Shown here piece after piece: positions 27,216-37,700 of a stretch of DNA of 64,000 bases (the first letter of the stretch is position 1; each line of letters starts with the position of its first letter). The notes beneath the pieces were generated by a model, which had not been told where the DNA came from, made no database searches, and saw nothing but the letters and a program-made list of their open reading frames with translations. The stretch lies in the NCBI GenBank assembly GCA_013214355.1, contig JABSSL010000089.1, forward strand, positions 1-64,000, read 5' to 3'. A program made the translations under genes and the position numbers. This DNA is from Saprospiraceae bacterium (lineage in GTDB: Bacteria; Bacteroidota; Bacteroidia; Chitinophagales; Saprospiraceae).

Positions 27216-28436
27216 ATGAATCCTCCCAAGGACTTGGCTGTTAGTTACGGTAAAGCGAAATTATTCCTGTTAGGGACCTGGCTCCTCTTCAACCTAGGGG
27301 CTTGTAAGCCAGACGCTACAGATCAATCTGAAGATTCTTCCATTCCACCCACCAACGTTAGCCTCCCCTCCATAGAAGAAGATTTTGCTGAAGCACGCTT
27401 TAAATGGGGATTCATTGAACCCACAGGAAGGTTGGTAATTCCCGACTTTTATGACGAAGTAAGGGCTTTCCAAGAAGGCCTTGCAGTAGTAAGGCAGAAA
27501 GGTCGCTGGGGTTATATAGATAGAAAGGGTAAAACCGTGATTCCTACCGACTTTCGCGGTGCATGGTCTTTTTCTAATGGGATAGCTAGGGTGCTCACCT
27601 TCGATGAAAAGATGGGATTCATAAATGCTAAAGGAGAATTTGTCATTCCCGCAGAATGGGAAGAAGTGACAGATTTTCAGGAGAATAGAGCTCGAATCAG
27701 ATTAAAGGATCGTTTTGGATTCATCGATAAAGCAGGCAATGTGGTAGTTGATCCCATCTATAGTGCCGCAACGCCTTTTGAAGATGGAATCGCTTGCGTA
27801 CAATATACCGGTAAGTATGGTTTGATCGATACCAGCGGAAAATTCCTACTCCAAGCAGATGTAGATCGCATTTATCACCCCAGTGACGGTCTAGCCAGGA
27901 TCAAGAAGGAGGGTAAATTTGGGTTCATCGACTTGAAGGGAGAAACGCAGCTCTCTGCTCAGTACCTAGCAGCAACGGATTTTCATGATGGCTTAGCCGC
28001 CGTCGTTACAGATGATGCCTACGGTTTAGTGGATCAATCTGGAGCTTGGATATTACCGGCGGAATATGATCAGTTATTTTATGGTGGCGAAGGCAGATGG
28101 ATCGCCTCAAAAGGAGGTAAGTTTGGGGCATTGAATCAACGGGGAGAATTTGTTATCTCTTGTCAATATGATGAGATGTATGGGTTTAGTAGTGGATTAT
28201 CATTCTATTACAAGTCCGGAGAAGATATGTGGGGAATTATTGACTCAACGGGCCGGAAAATCACCCAACCCAAATATCCGCTAGTGTGGCCATTCCAGGA
28301 AGATCTGGCAAGAGCCGTTGTGCAAGGCGGCATCGGTTACATCAACCGGAAAGGAGCAGTAGTCATCCCCCCTGCACATTTGGAAGTTAGAGAGTTTTCA
28401 GAGCAGCGAGCTGCTGTACAAGTATATCGTCGATAA
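27216..28436 (+). CDS. WG-repeat lipoprotein
   Basis: A 406-residue protein with a lipoprotein signal (LFLLGTWLLFNLGAC, lipobox Cys near residue 30). The rest is about eight WG/KWGF repeats: KWGFIEPTGRLVIPDFYDEV, RWGYIDRKGKTVIP, KMGFINAKGEFVIP, RFGFIDKAGNVVV, KYGLIDTSGKF, KFGFIDLKGETQL, and two or more weaker copies with MWGIIDSTGRK and GIGYINRKGAVVIP. WG repeats form beta structures whose ligand is generally unknown. It is likely anchored to the outer membrane. It stands 50 bases after nrtR and 31 bases before purE, but a role in either pathway is not implied. Confidence 0.85.
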   Translation: MNPPKDLAVSYGKAKLFLLGTWLLFNLGACKPDATDQSEDSSIPPTNVSLPSIEEDFAEARFKWGFIEPTGRLVIPDFYDEVRAFQEGLAVVRQKGRWGYIDRKGKTVIPTDFRGAWSFSNGIARVLTFDEKMGFINAKGEFVIPAEWEEVTDFQENRARIRLKDRFGFIDKAGNVVVDPIYSAATPFEDGIACVQYTGKYGLIDTSGKFLLQADVDRIYHPSDGLARIKKEGKFGFIDLKGETQLSAQYLAATDFHDGLAAVVTDDAYGLVDQSGAWILPAEYDQLFYGGEGRWIASKGGKFGALNQRGEFVISCQYDEMYGFSSGLSFYYKSGEDMWGIIDSTGRKITQPKYPLVWPFQEDLARAVVQGGIGYINRKGAVVIPPAHLEVREFSEQRAAVQVYRR

Positions 28437-28457
28437 AAACTAGAGAAAAGACTTAAT

Positions 28458-28463
28458 AGGAGG
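28458..28463 (+). promoter_or_regulatory. Strong Shine-Dalgarno sequence of purE
   Basis: AGGAGG lies five bases before the purE ATG. It is notable because nearly all other starts in the window lack a purine-rich site of this strength, as is usual in Bacteroidota. Confidence 0.6.
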
Positions 28464-28467
28464 TAAT

Positions 28468-28971
28468 ATGGTAAGTATTATTATGGGGTCGGATTCCGAT
28501 CTGCCCGTTATGCGGCAAGCCGCCGATATTTTGAAGGAGTTTGAAATCCCTATGGAGGTAACCATTGTTTCTGCTCATAGGACGCCTGACAGAATGTTCA
28601 CCTTTGCCAAGGAGGCACATGGACGAGGGGTAAAGGTTATCATTGCAGGTGCCGGTGGAGCAGCCCATCTACCCGGGATGGTTGCCTCACTCACTCCCCT
28701 GCCTGTGATTGGAGTGCCCGTGAAGTCTTCCAACTCAATAGATGGCTGGGATTCTATTTTATCCATCCTACAAATGCCAAACGGCGTACCGGTAGCCACC
28801 GTCGCACTGAATGCCGCGAAGAATGCAGGAATATTAGCCGCAGAGATTCTCGGTGCCCACGATCCTGCCATTTTGGAGAAGATGATAGCTTATAAAGCCT
28901 CTTTGACAGATGCTGTGGCCGCGAAATATGAGCGTCTAGAGCAGGAAGGCTACGAAGATTATAAGAAGTAA
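28468..28971 (+). CDS. purE: N5-carboxyaminoimidazole ribonucleotide mutase
   Basis: A 167-residue class I PurE of normal length that rearranges N5-CAIR to CAIR in purine synthesis. The signatures [31 protein letters not shown] with the catalytic His, [26 protein letters not shown] and [20 protein letters not shown] are all present. The start is fixed by AGGAGG five bases upstream. No purK lies next to it. A structured terminator follows at 29111-29178. Confidence 0.96.
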   Translation: MVSIIMGSDSDLPVMRQAADILKEFEIPMEVTIVSAHRTPDRMFTFAKEAHGRGVKVIIAGAGGAAHLPGMVASLTPLPVIGVPVKSSNSIDGWDSILSILQMPNGVPVATVALNAAKNAGILAAEILGAHDPAILEKMIAYKASLTDAVAAKYERLEQEGYEDYKK

Positions 28972-29110
28972 AAGGCCCGCTCTAATAATTCTTGTGGTTA
29001 GCGTCTTAGATGGAAAATTGCGCCCAAAGGAAACAAGGTTTCTAGCTAAAAGGCTAACATGATAGCACAAAAATTGTTAGAGACCACAAAGGGGACGAAA
29101 GAAAAACGAA

Positions 29111-29178
29111 AAAGGCCCCTAGCCATCCGGTTTGATCGGGAACGCTCCCAGATCTAGGTCGGGTGACTAGAGGCCTTT
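29111..29178. terminator. Bidirectional terminator with branched stem between purE and the OmpA gene
   Basis: AAAGGCCCCTAG (29111-29122) pairs with CTAGAGGCCTTT (29167-29178), 11 of 12 positions. The 44-base interior contains GGGAACGCTCCC, a second short hairpin. A-rich sequence precedes the left arm and T-rich follows the right, so it can terminate both convergent transcripts. The multi-branch interior is larger than a plain terminator needs. Confidence 0.65.
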
Positions 29179-29198
29179 GTTATTTATGGGACAATTAA

Positions 29199-30755
29199 TT
29201 ATTCCACGTAAAGGTCGAATTCCACCCTCCTATTGAGGACTCTCCCTTGGGCGGTATTGTTATCCGCCAAGGGTTGAGACTCACCATATCCCACATACCC
29301 CATTCTCGTGGGGGTAATTCCTCGAGAAACTAGATACTGAAAGCAAGCCTTGGCTCTATCTTCCGAAAGGATTTGATTGTTACTCGCTTCCCCTGTATTA
29401 TCTGTATGTCCAGAGATCGTAAGCTTATGATCTACATACTGATTCATAATCTGTACAATGCGATCTAGGATTTCGAAGGAAGATTGCTTCAGGGTAGCCC
29501 TTCCTGTCTCAAAGCGCACGGCTTGCATAGCAATTGTTAGCGTCTGCTGCACTTCCTTGCTAATGACAGGACAACCCTGGTTATCCGTTGGACCAGCTTG
29601 GTTTGGGCAACGATCTTCGGCATCCATTAAACCATCGCCATCCGTATCTGGGCAACCAGAAAATGGTCCGGCGAGTTCTGGGCAGCGATCTTTACTATCC
29701 TCAACCCCATCGCCATCACTATCAGGACAACCATTTACCGTTCCAGCTTGGTTAGGACATTGATCTTCCCCATCCGGAACCCCATCGCCATCAGCATCGA
29801 CCACGGCGGGACAACCTTCATTTTCTAAGGTACCATATTCGTCTGGGCATTTGTCTTTATAATCAGCAATGCCGTCACTATCTCGATCCGGACAACCTTG
29901 CATAGCCTTGGTTCCTACCACATCGGGGCATTCATCTTCGGAATCTGCAATGCCATCATTATCACTATCTGGACAACCATTAAGTCTTCCCGCCATTCTA
30001 GGGCAAGGATCTGCTGAATCCGTCAATCCATCTCCATCAGTATCCGGGCAGCCGTTCATGGCTTCTAAACCCGCCACCAAGGGACAAACATCCTCTGAAT
30101 CTGGAATGCCATCTTGGTCCGTATCCGGGCAGCCTTCAAAGTCTATCACCCCTGGGATTTCGGGACATTTATCTCTTCCATCTACGATTCCATCTCCATC
30201 TTTATCTGTATTGCCAAAACGATATATGTATCCCACACCAATCTGTAGATTATCTCTATTTTCTATGTTAGAAATTCGATACTCTCCTTGCGTATTGATG
30301 TAAGAGTTTTTCCCTACTTTGAAATTGATCCCAAGTCCAAGCGGGATCTGCGTATTGGCATCTCCAGATCTTTCATAAACCAGGCCGCCACCTGCAAAGA
30401 AATAGGGAATAAGCCATGATTTTTCATCCTTCAAGTACTGGAACTGTAGAATCGCATCTAGGCTGGTTATATTTCTATTATTGATGTCATCATTGACATT
30501 CGCCACACCCACTTTTAGGGGAAAAGAAAGGTTTATAAACTTATTGAGGCCACGTATATAGCTAATTTCCAGGCCATTGGTAATATCTAAATCCTTAATG
30601 AGATTGGGATTGCCGTAATCTATAAATAGTACTTTGGCACTAACTGCATTAAAACCTTTTTGATTTTCCTGTGCCTGAGCAATGAGGGGCAGTAAAAACA
30701 GGAAGAGAAGAACGCTCTTGGGGAAAGGACGTGCTACAATAAAACTCATCAGCAT
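29199..30755 (-). CDS. OmpA-family protein with thrombospondin type 3 repeats
   Basis: I use the ATG at 30755, which places a signal peptide directly at the start (MLMSFIVARPFPKSVLLFLF, ending LIAQAQ); a longer frame from 30827 adds 24 residues before it. The predicted 518-residue protein has an N-terminal outer-membrane barrel-like domain (about 1-190). Eight or nine calcium-binding thrombospondin-3 repeats of the form DxDxDGIxDxxDxCP follow (about 190-390), and then an OmpA C-terminal domain (LTISGHTDNTGEASNN, LSEDRAKACFQYLVSRGI, NRRVEFDLYVE) that binds peptidoglycan. It is a common Bacteroidota outer-membrane structural type. It converges with purE. Confidence 0.9.
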   Translation of the reverse strand: MLMSFIVARPFPKSVLLFLFLLPLIAQAQENQKGFNAVSAKVLFIDYGNPNLIKDLDITNGLEISYIRGLNKFINLSFPLKVGVANVNDDINNRNITSLDAILQFQYLKDEKSWLIPYFFAGGGLVYERSGDANTQIPLGLGINFKVGKNSYINTQGEYRISNIENRDNLQIGVGYIYRFGNTDKDGDGIVDGRDKCPEIPGVIDFEGCPDTDQDGIPDSEDVCPLVAGLEAMNGCPDTDGDGLTDSADPCPRMAGRLNGCPDSDNDGIADSEDECPDVVGTKAMQGCPDRDSDGIADYKDKCPDEYGTLENEGCPAVVDADGDGVPDGEDQCPNQAGTVNGCPDSDGDGVEDSKDRCPELAGPFSGCPDTDGDGLMDAEDRCPNQAGPTDNQGCPVISKEVQQTLTIAMQAVRFETGRATLKQSSFEILDRIVQIMNQYVDHKLTISGHTDNTGEASNNQILSEDRAKACFQYLVSRGITPTRMGYVGYGESQPLADNNTAQGRVLNRRVEFDLYVE

Positions 30756-31052
30756 GTGTATTTCATTATGGTAAATATTCTTGGAATTCTCACTATCATT
30801 GGACGCCACAGGTAGCTCTTTCGTCACTTTTGGAGAAAGGAAATCTTGGTCACAAGTCTATTTCAACCGAAAAACCGTTCCCCATTCCAATCACCTGTTC
30901 ACTCAGGCCAATCCGGACCATCCATCCACATTTAATTTTACAAGCTTGATAAAAACAAAATCATATTATTAAATCGATTTTTTTTTAATATTTTGTAGGC
31001 CCAATATCTTACTTCTGAAAATTAAATTCTATAATCCAAAACACCCTAAAGC

Positions 31053-32591
31053 ATGAAGTTTAATCAAACTTACATTGCACTAGCAACTGTATTGCTCGGG
31101 TTGGCAGCCTGTTCCAAAGAAGCTTTCGTGGAACAGAACCCTGCTCAATCACAGGAGCCACTGACCAAAGTAGAGTTAAATGCTATTATCAAAAATGAGA
31201 TTGAGACCAAGAATGATGTATTCCACTGGCAAGATCAAAGCGATCAAGTGTTGTGGAGTGCGGCCGTCCAGAGTGATTCAATTATGAGTATCGGCTATCA
31301 ACCTGCCGGTTACACTCAAATTGAGGATAGGATTCACCTCATAAACGTCGATGAACCTGAGTGGGCAAATATAAAGAATAAACTAGTGACTTTTGTTGTT
31401 CAAGAAACCAATCGTTTGAACCCAAGTCAAAAAGTAGATGCTGCGGATCTGCTTATTCCCGAGCCCGAAGGGGTCTTACCTCACTTCATGGTGAAAATGC
31501 ATAACATTGAGGTTATTAGCCAACTAAGGTCTATGCCTGAAGTACGTTTTGTAGAGCCTTTGGGTTACGAAATGGAGTCAGAAATTCAGGAAAGGAGCGA
31601 TGCTGGCTGTGGTTTATCTCCAAATAACAATATACCTTCCGCTGATTTTACCACCACCAGCCCCAACGCAAAAATCCCTTGGAACTTCTACAATATGAAT
31701 ATTCCAGCTGCTTGGTCAACTAGTACTGGTGATAATATTGAAGTCACTTTGATTGATACCGGAGTCTATCCTGAGCAAAGTAGATTGGGCAGCGGCTTCA
31801 ATTCTGGCCAATCCCAAGGTAGAAGCATTGGAAAAACGGGCACTTATAACAGTTCATTTTGGTGGTGGAATACTAAACCCGATGGCCCTAACGACAAATG
31901 TGGCCACGGTACGCAAATGGCTGGACTAATCGCTGCTCCTAGAAGTACGGGCGGGAGTTCCGTCGGCGTAGCCTACAATTGTAATCTGTATTCCATCAGA
32001 GGGACCGGAGATGTGGTCGTTAACGGATCTAAAGAAAAAACCGGTGTAAAGAATGCCTTGGTAAAGGCTGGGAAGCGCGGCAGTACTAAGATCATCAGTA
32101 TGTCTATTGGTGATATTTTTTATAGTAGTACCGTAGCAGATGGAATTTATTATGCGTACAATCGTGGTAAAATGATTTTTGCCGCAGCAGGTACTTCAAC
32201 CTCTTTCACTAATTGGGTGGGTGTAGTGTTTCCGGCAACAATGAGTCAGACCGTAGCGGTAACTGGCGTAAAGGACGGATCTTCCTTACAGCGTTGCAAT
32301 ACTTGCCATTCTGGTAGCGCCGTTGATTTCGTAGCCGTGATGCAGAGAAGTAGCAGCAACAGTCGGACTTCTTTGACCTTGGCTAGAAGTGGGAACACTC
32401 CTTCCAGTGTTGGTGGATCATCTGCCGCCACGGCTATGACTGCGGGTATTGCTGCCCTAGTTTGGGCTACCAGCCCCGGCCAATCTCGCTCTCAGGTATT
32501 GAGTCGATTGAAAAATGCAGCCAGCATATATCCTAGTCGCAATAGCCAGTACGGTTGGGGTATCATTGATGCGGCTCAAGCCGTAAACTAA
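31053..32591 (+). CDS. Subtilisin-family (S8) serine protease, lipoprotein
   Basis: A 512-residue protein with a lipoprotein signal peptide (TVLLGLAAC, Cys near 20). A prodomain-like region covers about 30-180, and the peptidase S8 domain runs from about 225. The triad is D235 (TLIDTGVY), H285 (CGHGTQMAGLIA) and S457 (GGSSAATAMTAGIAALVWA). The oxyanion-hole Asn expected after AAG is Thr381 (FAAAGTSTS), and the Pro usually found after the catalytic Ser motif is Ala. The protease is probably outer-membrane anchored. A clear terminator follows the stop by five bases. Activity is likely but the changed oxyanion residue is unusual. Confidence 0.85.
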   Translation: MKFNQTYIALATVLLGLAACSKEAFVEQNPAQSQEPLTKVELNAIIKNEIETKNDVFHWQDQSDQVLWSAAVQSDSIMSIGYQPAGYTQIEDRIHLINVDEPEWANIKNKLVTFVVQETNRLNPSQKVDAADLLIPEPEGVLPHFMVKMHNIEVISQLRSMPEVRFVEPLGYEMESEIQERSDAGCGLSPNNNIPSADFTTTSPNAKIPWNFYNMNIPAAWSTSTGDNIEVTLIDTGVYPEQSRLGSGFNSGQSQGRSIGKTGTYNSSFWWWNTKPDGPNDKCGHGTQMAGLIAAPRSTGGSSVGVAYNCNLYSIRGTGDVVVNGSKEKTGVKNALVKAGKRGSTKIISMSIGDIFYSSTVADGIYYAYNRGKMIFAAAGTSTSFTNWVGVVFPATMSQTVAVTGVKDGSSLQRCNTCHSGSAVDFVAVMQRSSSNSRTSLTLARSGNTPSSVGGSSAATAMTAGIAALVWATSPGQSRSQVLSRLKNAASIYPSRNSQYGWGIIDAAQAVN

Positions 32592-32596
32592 GCAAT

Positions 32597-32634
32597 AAAA
32601 AAAGCGGTGAGCATGGCCGGCCCACCGCTTTTTT
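32597..32634 (+). terminator. Rho-independent terminator of the subtilase gene
   Basis: AAAAAAGCGGTG pairs with CACCGCTTTTTT (32623-32634) across a short GC-rich loop, directly after the stop codon at 32591. The T-run supports termination on the plus strand. The A-run on the other side makes it usable by the minus-strand gene ending at 32674 as well. Confidence 0.85.
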
Positions 32635-32673
32635 ACTATTCCAACTTATCTGAGAATTCAAATAAGCGTATTT

Positions 32674-33702
32674 CTAATCAAACAGGTTATCATAACTACC
32701 CTGCCCACCTGATTTATTGGTACGAATCTCCGGCTGAGAAGTACGAGAGTCTAGGTCCAATGTATCCCCACTGGAAGCACTGTCGCCCATCAACATTAAA
32801 GTACTCTTCTGCTCCCACTGCTCTAGCATCTTCAATCCTTCTTCTTCGAAAATACCATTTTGAAGGTCAACAGAATCCATGAAGCTAGAAGACATTTCCA
32901 TGAAGCGCTCCATCTCCCCGACTTTATTCGCTACATCATCTGCTACTGCTTCCATAGCCATATCAAACATAGCTCGCTTATCAGGATCACCAGAAATTAC
33001 GGTCATAGCTGATTTCATAGCAGAGTGGGAAGCTCGGATTGCTTTGCGCTCTTGCTCTTTTAAGGCCACTTGGTCCTTGGTATCCTCCAAAAGAATTTCT
33101 GAGTTCTGGTGCATCTTATTCAAGATACGATACAAGATCTCCATCTTTTGATATAAAGCTTGATACTTCTGATTACTCTCCTTCAAACGTGCGGCCTTAC
33201 GAGAAGACAAGATCATCTGCTGTTCCTTACCTTTATTTCTGGCAGCCTGCGCCAGCTTAAGGTTGTTATTGATCTCTTTGCTATTTTTCTCCATTAACCC
33301 CTGAATCTTACGCATCTGTCCCTTTAAGGCACCGATCTGCTTACGCATCTTCCCCAAATTGTCCTGCAAGTCTTCTACATAGTTCTTCAAGATACCAATG
33401 GGATCAATTTGCACAAACATCCCTGTAATCCAGCGCATCACACTCTTATACATGTACCAAACCAAATTGCGCATCTTAGGATCTAAGACCATGTATACTA
33501 TCATCGCCAACACCCCTAGAAGAATGGCCAAATAGATGGTGTTCTGCAGGAGCGCAATAATGGCAGCTAGATTAGCAAAGATTAAGTAACCACCGCCCAA
33601 TAAAAGAGCGGCCATAAAAAGTAAGCCTGTGACACCTTCTGGTCTCTTCCAGAATCCTTTGGGCTTAGCATCAGGGTTTTGAAATTGCACGATATCGGAC
33701 AT
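32674..33702 (-). CDS. Membrane-anchored coiled-coil protein, possibly PspA/ESCRT-III-like
   Basis: A 342-residue protein. Residues about 25-75 carry two membrane helices (GLLFMAALLLGGGYLIFA and YLAILLGVLAMIVYMVL). Residues about 100-290 form a long coiled coil beginning IDPIGILKNYVEDLQDNLGKM and ending with MAMEAVADDVANKVGEMERFMEMS, followed by an acidic tail. The order of an N-terminal acidic-Pro helix, long hairpin coiled coil and late short helix resembles PspA/Vipp1 proteins, but the two leading membrane helices are not part of that family and the match was judged by eye. It lies 81 bases downstream of a second coiled-coil gene and is likely in one operon with it. Confidence 0.55.
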   Translation of the reverse strand: MSDIVQFQNPDAKPKGFWKRPEGVTGLLFMAALLLGGGYLIFANLAAIIALLQNTIYLAILLGVLAMIVYMVLDPKMRNLVWYMYKSVMRWITGMFVQIDPIGILKNYVEDLQDNLGKMRKQIGALKGQMRKIQGLMEKNSKEINNNLKLAQAARNKGKEQQMILSSRKAARLKESNQKYQALYQKMEILYRILNKMHQNSEILLEDTKDQVALKEQERKAIRASHSAMKSAMTVISGDPDKRAMFDMAMEAVADDVANKVGEMERFMEMSSSFMDSVDLQNGIFEEEGLKMLEQWEQKSTLMLMGDSASSGDTLDLDSRTSQPEIRTNKSGGQGSYDNLFD

Positions 33703-33783
33703 AGGTTGAGTTTTCTTTGTTGAAAAAATTTGGGATTAAAACTTCCATCCCCCTACAATCTTACTACACAATACAGCCTTAAT

Positions 33784-34335
33784 TTAAAGGAAGTTTTGAA
33801 TATTTTCAATATCCTTGTTAATCTGATTATTAATGCTTTGGAGAGCAGTTTCGAAATTATCTCTCGTTCCGTCGATCTTATCTTTGGCAGCCCGGATGGT
33901 TTCGTCGGCACTATCAATGATCCGTTGCGAACTGAGGATCTTCTCTTCCAACTGTTGTATTTTCTTCTTGTAATCTTCTACTTGTGACTTTAACTTCTGC
34001 ACCTCTGTCTGCTTAGAAGCCACTTTTTGCTGTATCTGTTTCTGCAAAGCAGCATCGAACTGAGCCTTTTCTGTGTTCAAAATTTTCTTATAGTGCTCGG
34101 CGGTCTTAATCAACTTCTCTTTGGTGAGACCCAGCGTAGCTGCGGTAGCAAATGCCGACTTAATAGCGGTCTCCTCATCCATACTAAGATCAGCTAAAGC
34201 GCCTAAAGATTGTTTAAATTCCAGATAGTCGAAGCCGGGTAGGTTGTTTTTTGCTAAAGCAGTCGTTAAAAAGTCTACACTTTTTCCATCCAGTCCGTGA
34301 TGCTCACCAAATAATGCTTTCAGATTCTTCTGCAT
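33784..34335 (-). CDS. Coiled-coil protein of unknown function
   Basis: A 183-residue soluble protein. The first 95 residues are a compact helical region (LKALFGEHHGLDGKSVDFL, LEFKQSLGALADLSMDEETA), and residues about 95-180 are a continuous coiled coil rich in Gln, Lys and Glu. There is no signal peptide or membrane segment. I do not recognise the family. It precedes the membrane-anchored coiled-coil gene on the same strand, and the heptad-rich tails of both suggest that the products interact. A 372-base gap upstream probably holds the promoter of the pair. Confidence 0.6.
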   Translation of the reverse strand: MQKNLKALFGEHHGLDGKSVDFLTTALAKNNLPGFDYLEFKQSLGALADLSMDEETAIKSAFATAATLGLTKEKLIKTAEHYKKILNTEKAQFDAALQKQIQQKVASKQTEVQKLKSQVEDYKKKIQQLEEKILSSQRIIDSADETIRAAKDKIDGTRDNFETALQSINNQINKDIENIQNFL

Positions 34336-34707
34336 GTTTGTCTAAGGTTTATAATTCTTCGGGATCGCCGAAACGATCTTAGCTAGGTACGAGAACCGAT
34401 TTCGTTACGCTAAAGTGATGGCTACAATCGTGTTCCCTAGAGCAATAAAAGTATCTATTTTTTAATGAAATAGGGTACTTTCATCCTATCATATCAGGAT
34501 CAAGGGAGAAAAATTAAGAATCATCAAAAGAAGCGTGGAAAATCGGACGTATTCATATGATACAATGCTCACATAAGTATACCCTAAATTACAGCAAATT
34601 GTTGATATCTACTATCATTATTTCGATTAGGTCCAGCGGATATTCGACACAAAGTGTTTGCGGTGTTCCGAACCGTCACACTGCTCAGGGCTACTATAAT
34701 TAAGCCC
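34336..34707. other. 372-base gap upstream of the coiled-coil gene pair
   Basis: This AT-rich stretch between sbcC and the coiled-coil pair on the minus strand has no convincing ORF. No exact TAnnTTTG element on the minus strand was found near the start at 34335. I see no repeat or hairpin worth naming. Confidence 0.4.
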
Positions 34708-37700
34708 CTACCCTTCTGCTGTCACTTGTAAATCACTGAAACCACTACCTTTTTTCACCAACTTAATTTGCGTAGAGATTCTTTCCTTTAAGGCTTGAAC
34801 GTGTGAAATGACTCCTATAGTCTTTCCGTTGGCCTGTAAGTTTTCCAAGGTAGTAATGGCTAAATCTAAGCTGTTTTCATCTAGGGTACCGAAGCCTTCG
34901 TCAATAAACAGGGACTGGATTTGGGCGTGTTTACCGGCAAGATCGGAAAGGGCCAGCGCTAGGGCCAGACTCACCAGGAAGCTCTCACCTCCAGATAAGG
35001 TATTCATAGAGCGCGTGTTATCCGCTTGAAAAGTATCTACGATGATCAGCTCCAAGTCTTGATCACTACTTTTCTGAATGAGGTATCGCCCATTGAGTTG
35101 CTTCAAATGTTGATTGGCTAAGAAGACCAGTTTATTTAAGGTAAGTCCCTGGGCAAAAATTCGAAACTTCTTTCCATCCGCCTGTCCAATGAGGTCATTC
35201 AGCTTAGCCCATCGCAACAGCTCTTTTTCTTGTGCTGCTATGGATTTCAATAGCTTACCTGCTCTACTCTCCTGTTCGCGATGCCTTTCTAATCGCTCTC
35301 GCATAGCTCCAATTTGCTGTTGCATTTCTTGATAGCTACCTTCTTCCAGCTGTAAAGCTTCTTGAAGCGACGGTAATTCAGTGACAGGAAGCTGTAGCTC
35401 CTCCAGAGGTTGTAGGGCTTCCTGGATATCCTTCAGCGATTGCCCAACTGTTAACTTTCGGCGCTCCCAATCTTGTCGGAGACTTTGGAGCCTTTCTACC
35501 TCTTCAACTGGCAACAAAGCTTTTTTTAATGCGGCAAGATCTTCAAATGCACTGTTCTGGATTGCTTTTTCCAGTTGCTCTAGAAGTTCTTTTTCTAACT
35601 GTTGGGTATCCAGCATTTGCTGCCGCAGCTGCTTCTCTTGGTTTTGGGAGCTTTCTTTACGAGCTTGCAGCGAAGCAAGCGCTTGCTCCAGATCGTGCAA
35701 GACCTTTTGCCTATCCGCCAGCGCTTGTTCTAGCTTTCGTTCCTCATCTATGGGATCTAGTTCTCCCAACAGTTCAAATCGTTGAGTTGTAACCGCTGTA
35801 ACCGCAGCTTGCAAGGAGAGAACTGCCTTTTCCTTCTCCCGGACTTGCTCTTGACGCTCTTTAAGTCTTTCGTCTAATTGCTCCAGCTGGGCAGATAGCT
35901 TAGCTACTTCTTGCGTGAAGGCCTGGACATCTCCTTCCTTTTTTTGGAAAATCTGATGATGTTCCTGCAGTTTGGCGAAGGTCACGGCAGCTGTATCTAA
36001 TGCAAAGTGTAAATCATAAGTAGCCAAATGGGCATTAAGGTCCTGTACGGTATCCTGATACTGTTTTTTATTCTCTTCCAATCGAGTTTCCTGAGCCTCG
36101 ATCTGCTGGATGAGCAATTCCGATTCGTGCGTTAAGCGTTGTTCTTCTTGCTGCAATTGATTCAACTGCTCAGCCTTCTGGTCAATTTCTTTTTGTAAGA
36201 CCAATAAGGCTTGTCGATCGGCACGCAATTGTTGAACTCTAGCCGTGGACTCCTCTAGCTTGAGTTTTAGCAAGGAAGCTCTAGTCAATTGGTAGGCCGA
36301 TTCTTCTACTCGGGGGATTACCGCCGCTATCTTCTCTTCATAGCTTATGATACGCTGAAATTGCTTGGCCACCTCTCCACTAGTCGTTTTCAATTCATTT
36401 CCGGCTAGTTGTTCGATCCGCATCTCGATGGCATCTTGCCGCTTGAGCAATTTGCGATGCTGCTCATAAACTAGATCATGCCTTTCTTTGGCCGCCTGCA
36501 ATTCATCTTTTGCCTTATCCACATACTTTTCGGTCACCTGATGTTCCACCGCAGGGTGATGTAGAGAGCCGCATAATGGACAGGGAACCCCATCTTCCAG
36601 CAAGGCACGGTCTTTCTCGTAATTAGCATGCAATTGCTGTAAGTCGTAAACATGCTGTTTGTATTCCAAGGTCTTACCCGTTTGATCGAGAGCCTCGAGT
36701 GAGGACATCAGTAGTTTATGAATACTCAACTCCTCCGCTCGCAAACTATCAAGTTCCTGTTCATACCCTCCCAGTACCTCGATTAGATGCTGATATTCTT
36801 CATTCAACTGGAAGAGTTGCTGCAAGTTTTCGCGTTGCGTATTCAACTCCTCAATATCATGCTGCATAAGTTCCAACAGCTCCGCCCTGGTCTTCGGAAT
36901 TTGCTCCGGGCTTTGCTGCTCAAACTTTGTTTCAAAGAAGCCTAGATCCTTTTTAACTTCAGCGGCCAGTTTAGTTTGTGCTGCCAAGCCCTCTTCAACT
37001 TTGGTTTTCTGTTGCCGTAGTTCTTGTAAGGTGCCTTCTAAGTCCTTTTTCTCTCGCAAGAAAGTTCGCAATTGTTCTTTCTTGAGATCAATCAGCGGAA
37101 GATCCTCCCCCAAACTCGCATAGTGCTGATTGTTACTAAGCCATGCTTGTCTTTCTTGGAGTCCTGCTTGATTGGCCTGCAGTTCCTGAGTTGTATTATC
37201 TAGCAGCGTACCAAGTTTAGTGAAATCTTTCTCCGCTTCTTGCTGCTCTAATTGTTGGACTTGTAAGCTAGCCGAACGTTCAGACAGTTGCAGATCTAGT
37301 TTCTTGGTGGCTTCAATCTTCTTCTTTTCTTGGGGATACTTGGCCTGACTCTCCTGTAGCAACTCCAGCGCTTTTGCTTGCGCTTCGGTTACCTTTTCTA
37401 GTTGTTGGCTAATGATCTGAAGGCCATGGGTCAATTGGGTTTGCTGTTCCTCGTATTGTCGCAGTAATTCAACTTGGTGGGTTAAATCACCGAGTGCTAC
37501 CTGATGAACCTGTGCCCGTTCATGCCAGGTCAGGGTATCAAATATTGGTGCTAGCCCCTCCCCTTCCTCTTGTATGAGCTGCTCCTGCCTGGAAAGCTCT
37601 TGCCATTGTTTATCCAGCTTTTGCTTTTCTAGGAGCTTGTGGATGAGTTGCCGCTTTTCGTCAATCGCAGCTTTCGCCTGGTTCGAGGTCTTTTCCAGGC

